Shown: one piece after another, positions 62,542 to 64,000 of the stretch
Layout: every line of letters starts with the position of its first letter
Position numbering within the stretch: position 1 is the first letter of the stretch
DNA from: an uncultured Hyphomicrobiales bacterium
GTDB lineage: Bacteria; Pseudomonadota; Alphaproteobacteria; Rhizobiales; Beijerinckiaceae
Direction: 5' to 3'
DNA length: 64,000 nt
NCBI GenBank assembly: GCA_903931945.1
Contig: CAIZEI010000182.1
Coordinates: 16,758 to 80,757, forward strand
Position numbers and translations under genes: made by a program
The notes under the pieces: generated by a model
The model's database searches: none
What the model was told of the DNA's origin: nothing
Seen by the model: only the letters and a program-made list of their open reading frames with translations

Positions 62542-63726
62542 CTACGCCGCCAGATCGGCGACCACAGCATTCAGCACCGGAAAACCCTCCGGCGTGACAC
62601 GCAGGCGTCCGTCTGGCGCATTTTCCACCATGCCATCCTCGATCAGCGAGGCAATCCGGCGCGGATCGAGTTTACGACCCGACAGGGCTTCGAAACGCCT
62701 GATGTCGACGCCCTCCGCGAGCCGCAGGCCCATCACCAGCATTTCGTCGCCCTGCTCCCCGGCGCTCAAAAGATCGTCTTCAACAAGGCCATGACCATCG
62801 GCTTCGACGACGGTCAACCACATTTCGGGGTGTTTTTCCGTTGACTGGGCGAGGCGTCCGCGCCCCTCGACAACCAATCGCCCATGCGCGCCGGGACCAA
62901 CCCCGGCATATTCGCCGTAACGCCAATAGATGAGATTATGCCGGCTTTCCGCGCCGGGGCGCGCGTGGTTGGAGACCTCATACGCGGGCATTCCCGCCCT
63001 ATTCATGATCTCCTGCGTCACATCCCACAGGTCACGACCGGTATCAGCGTCGGGCGGAATCATCCGCCCGGCGTCCACAAGCTTCTGGAACATCGTGTCA
63101 TGCTCAATGGTGAGCTGATAGAGTGAGAGATGTTCGGGCGCGCGGCGCACAGCCTCTTCAAGTTCGGCGCGCCATTGCGCCGGCGTCTGTCCGGGGCGGG
63201 CGTAGATCAGATCGAACGAGGCGCGATCGAAGATGGAGGTCGCAATACGCACGGCCTGCATGGCTTCTTCAGCGGTGTGCATCCGGCCGAGCGTCTTCAG
63301 GTCGGCGTCGTTGAGCGCCTGCACGCCGAGCGAAACCCTGTTGACTCCCGCGGCCCTGTAGCCGGCAAAACGCCCGGCCTCGACGCTGGTGGGATTGGCT
63401 TCCAGCGTGATTTCGGCGTCCGGCGCGATAGACCAGTGCGCGCCGATGGAATCGAGGATCGCGCCAACGGTTTGCGGCTTCATCAGCGAAGGCGTGCCGC
63501 CGCCAAAGAAGATGGATTGCACCGTGCGGCCCGGCGCCAACGCGGCGCGATGGGCGATTTCTGCGCGGAAAGCGCCGACATATCGCTCCTCATCGACGCC
63601 AGTCGCGCGCACGTGACTGTTGAAATCACAATAGGGGCATTTTGACAGGCAGAAAGGCCAATGGACGTAAACGCCAAAGCCGGGTTCTGGTGGGTGCGCC
63701 GCGTTGGTCATGGCGCTGTATCGCAT
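62542..63726 (-). CDS. hemW: Radical SAM heme chaperone HemW
   Basis: A 394-residue radical SAM protein of the HemN/HemW family. YVHWPFCLSKCPYCDFNSH carries the CxxxCxxC cluster. FFGGGTPSLM is the GGE-like motif. GVQALNDADLKTLGRMH and LIYARPGQTPAQW follow. The length and the single cluster motif without the extra HemN N-terminal residues indicate HemW (heme-binding chaperone) rather than oxygen-independent coproporphyrinogen oxidase. The start is ATG 63726, or ATG 63711 fifteen bases later. It is close behind rdgB on the same strand (31 bp), as in most alphaproteobacteria. Confidence 0.93.
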   Translation of the reverse strand: MRYSAMTNAAHPPEPGFGVYVHWPFCLSKCPYCDFNSHVRATGVDEERYVGAFRAEIAHRAALAPGRTVQSIFFGGGTPSLMKPQTVGAILDSIGAHWSIAPDAEITLEANPTSVEAGRFAGYRAAGVNRVSLGVQALNDADLKTLGRMHTAEEAMQAVRIATSIFDRASFDLIYARPGQTPAQWRAELEEAVRRAPEHLSLYQLTIEHDTMFQKLVDAGRMIPPDADTGRDLWDVTQEIMNRAGMPAYEVSNHARPGAESRHNLIYWRYGEYAGVGPGAHGRLVVEGRGRLAQSTEKHPEMWLTVVEADGHGLVEDDLLSAGEQGDEMLVMGLRLAEGVDIRRFEALSGRKLDPRRIASLIEDGMVENAPDGRLRVTPEGFPVLNAVVADLAA

Positions 63727-63757
63727 GGACGCGGCTGAAGGTCACGGGGAGTCGCGA

Positions 63758-64000
63758 TCAGCGTAAACACATCCGCGCCAGATCCTGAAACGCCCGCGCC
63801 CGGTGCGACAGCGCGCGGGACCCATCGGCGGGAATGCCGTGCTTTTCGTCAGACGTCATTTCGCCAAATGTGCGCTCATGACCATCCGGCAAAAATTGGG
63901 GATCGTAGCCAAAGCCTTTTTTTCCACGCGGCGCGACGATGGCGCCATCGACCCGCCCCTCAACCACGTCCTCATGGCCGTCGGGCCAGACCAGCGCCAG
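63758..64000 (-). CDS. rdgB: RdgB/HAM1 non-canonical purine NTP pyrophosphatase (partial)
   Basis: C-terminal about 80 residues of the XTP/dITP pyrophosphatase that removes deaminated purine nucleotides (hydrolysing to the monophosphate). Visible are [21 protein letters not shown] (in two parts), [18 protein letters not shown] and the C-terminal [20 protein letters not shown], where SHRARA contains the conserved base-binding His-Arg. The N-terminal part, with its SxNxxK motif, lies beyond the right edge. In frame to base 64000. Confidence 0.93.
   Translation of the reverse strand: MALVWPDGHEDVVEGRVDGAIVAPRGKKGFGYDPQFLPDGHERTFGEMTSDEKHGIPADGSRALSHRARAFQDLARMCLR

Overview
The window is a GC-rich, densely coded piece of an alphaproteobacterial chromosome, almost certainly Hyphomicrobiales (Rhizobiales). 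Family-level placement (Beijerinckiaceae or a neighbour) is only a guess. The evidence is gene order typical of that order: lptC-lptA-lptB-rpoN-ptsN, ahcY followed by a DivL-type kinase, a TsaE-AmgK fusion, a MurU-like nucleotidyltransferase and addB-addA, an alphaproteobacterial mitofilin (Mic60-like) gene overlapping hemY, and opgG-opgH. No rRNA, tRNA, CRISPR array, insertion sequence or prophage was found. Both ends cut a gene: fumC on the left and rdgB on the right.

Region 1 (1-22.6 kb) is an envelope and stress region, mostly on the minus strand. It holds fumC, several small exported proteins (DUF1236, a glycine-rich protein, a Spy-like protein, PRC-barrel), a beta-barrel outer-membrane protein, a YbhG-YbhF-YbhR-type ABC exporter with a DUF2147 protein, stress-type proteins (YflT-like, DUF883, CsbD), an SbmA/YddA-type ABC transporter, a receiver plus hybrid-kinase operon, and a small gene followed by a nitroreductase gene. 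At its centre is a 1484-residue protein joining CheB, CheR, PAS, histidine kinase, two receivers and a LuxR/FixJ-type DNA-binding domain. Six copies of one 14-bp motif (TGAGTANATTCCGA, minus strand) lie 70-130 bp before six minus-strand genes of this region. This is the best candidate for an undescribed regulon.

Region 2 (22.6-33.1 kb) is metabolic: a CitE-like lyase, Mic60-like/HemY, a Rieske-type reductase next to an HD-domain putative oxygenase, an orphan amino-acid-type binding protein, an exported methyltransferase divergent from an exported alpha/beta hydrolase, and an MFS exporter. The substrate is unknown.

Region 3 (33.3-53.0 kb) is core chromosome: an RNase D-like exonuclease, LPS transport (lptC, lptA, lptB), sigma-54, PtsN, glucokinase, S-adenosylhomocysteinase, DivL, TsaE-AmgK, a MurU-like enzyme and AddBA.

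Region 4 (53.0-64.0 kb) has a small operon of an Asp/Glu-racemase-superfamily enzyme and a TctC-type binding protein, ending in the broken tail of a hydroxyacid dehydrogenase. It continues with a coiled-coil membrane protein, aroA, opgG-opgH (periplasmic glucans), glmU, hemW and partial rdgB.
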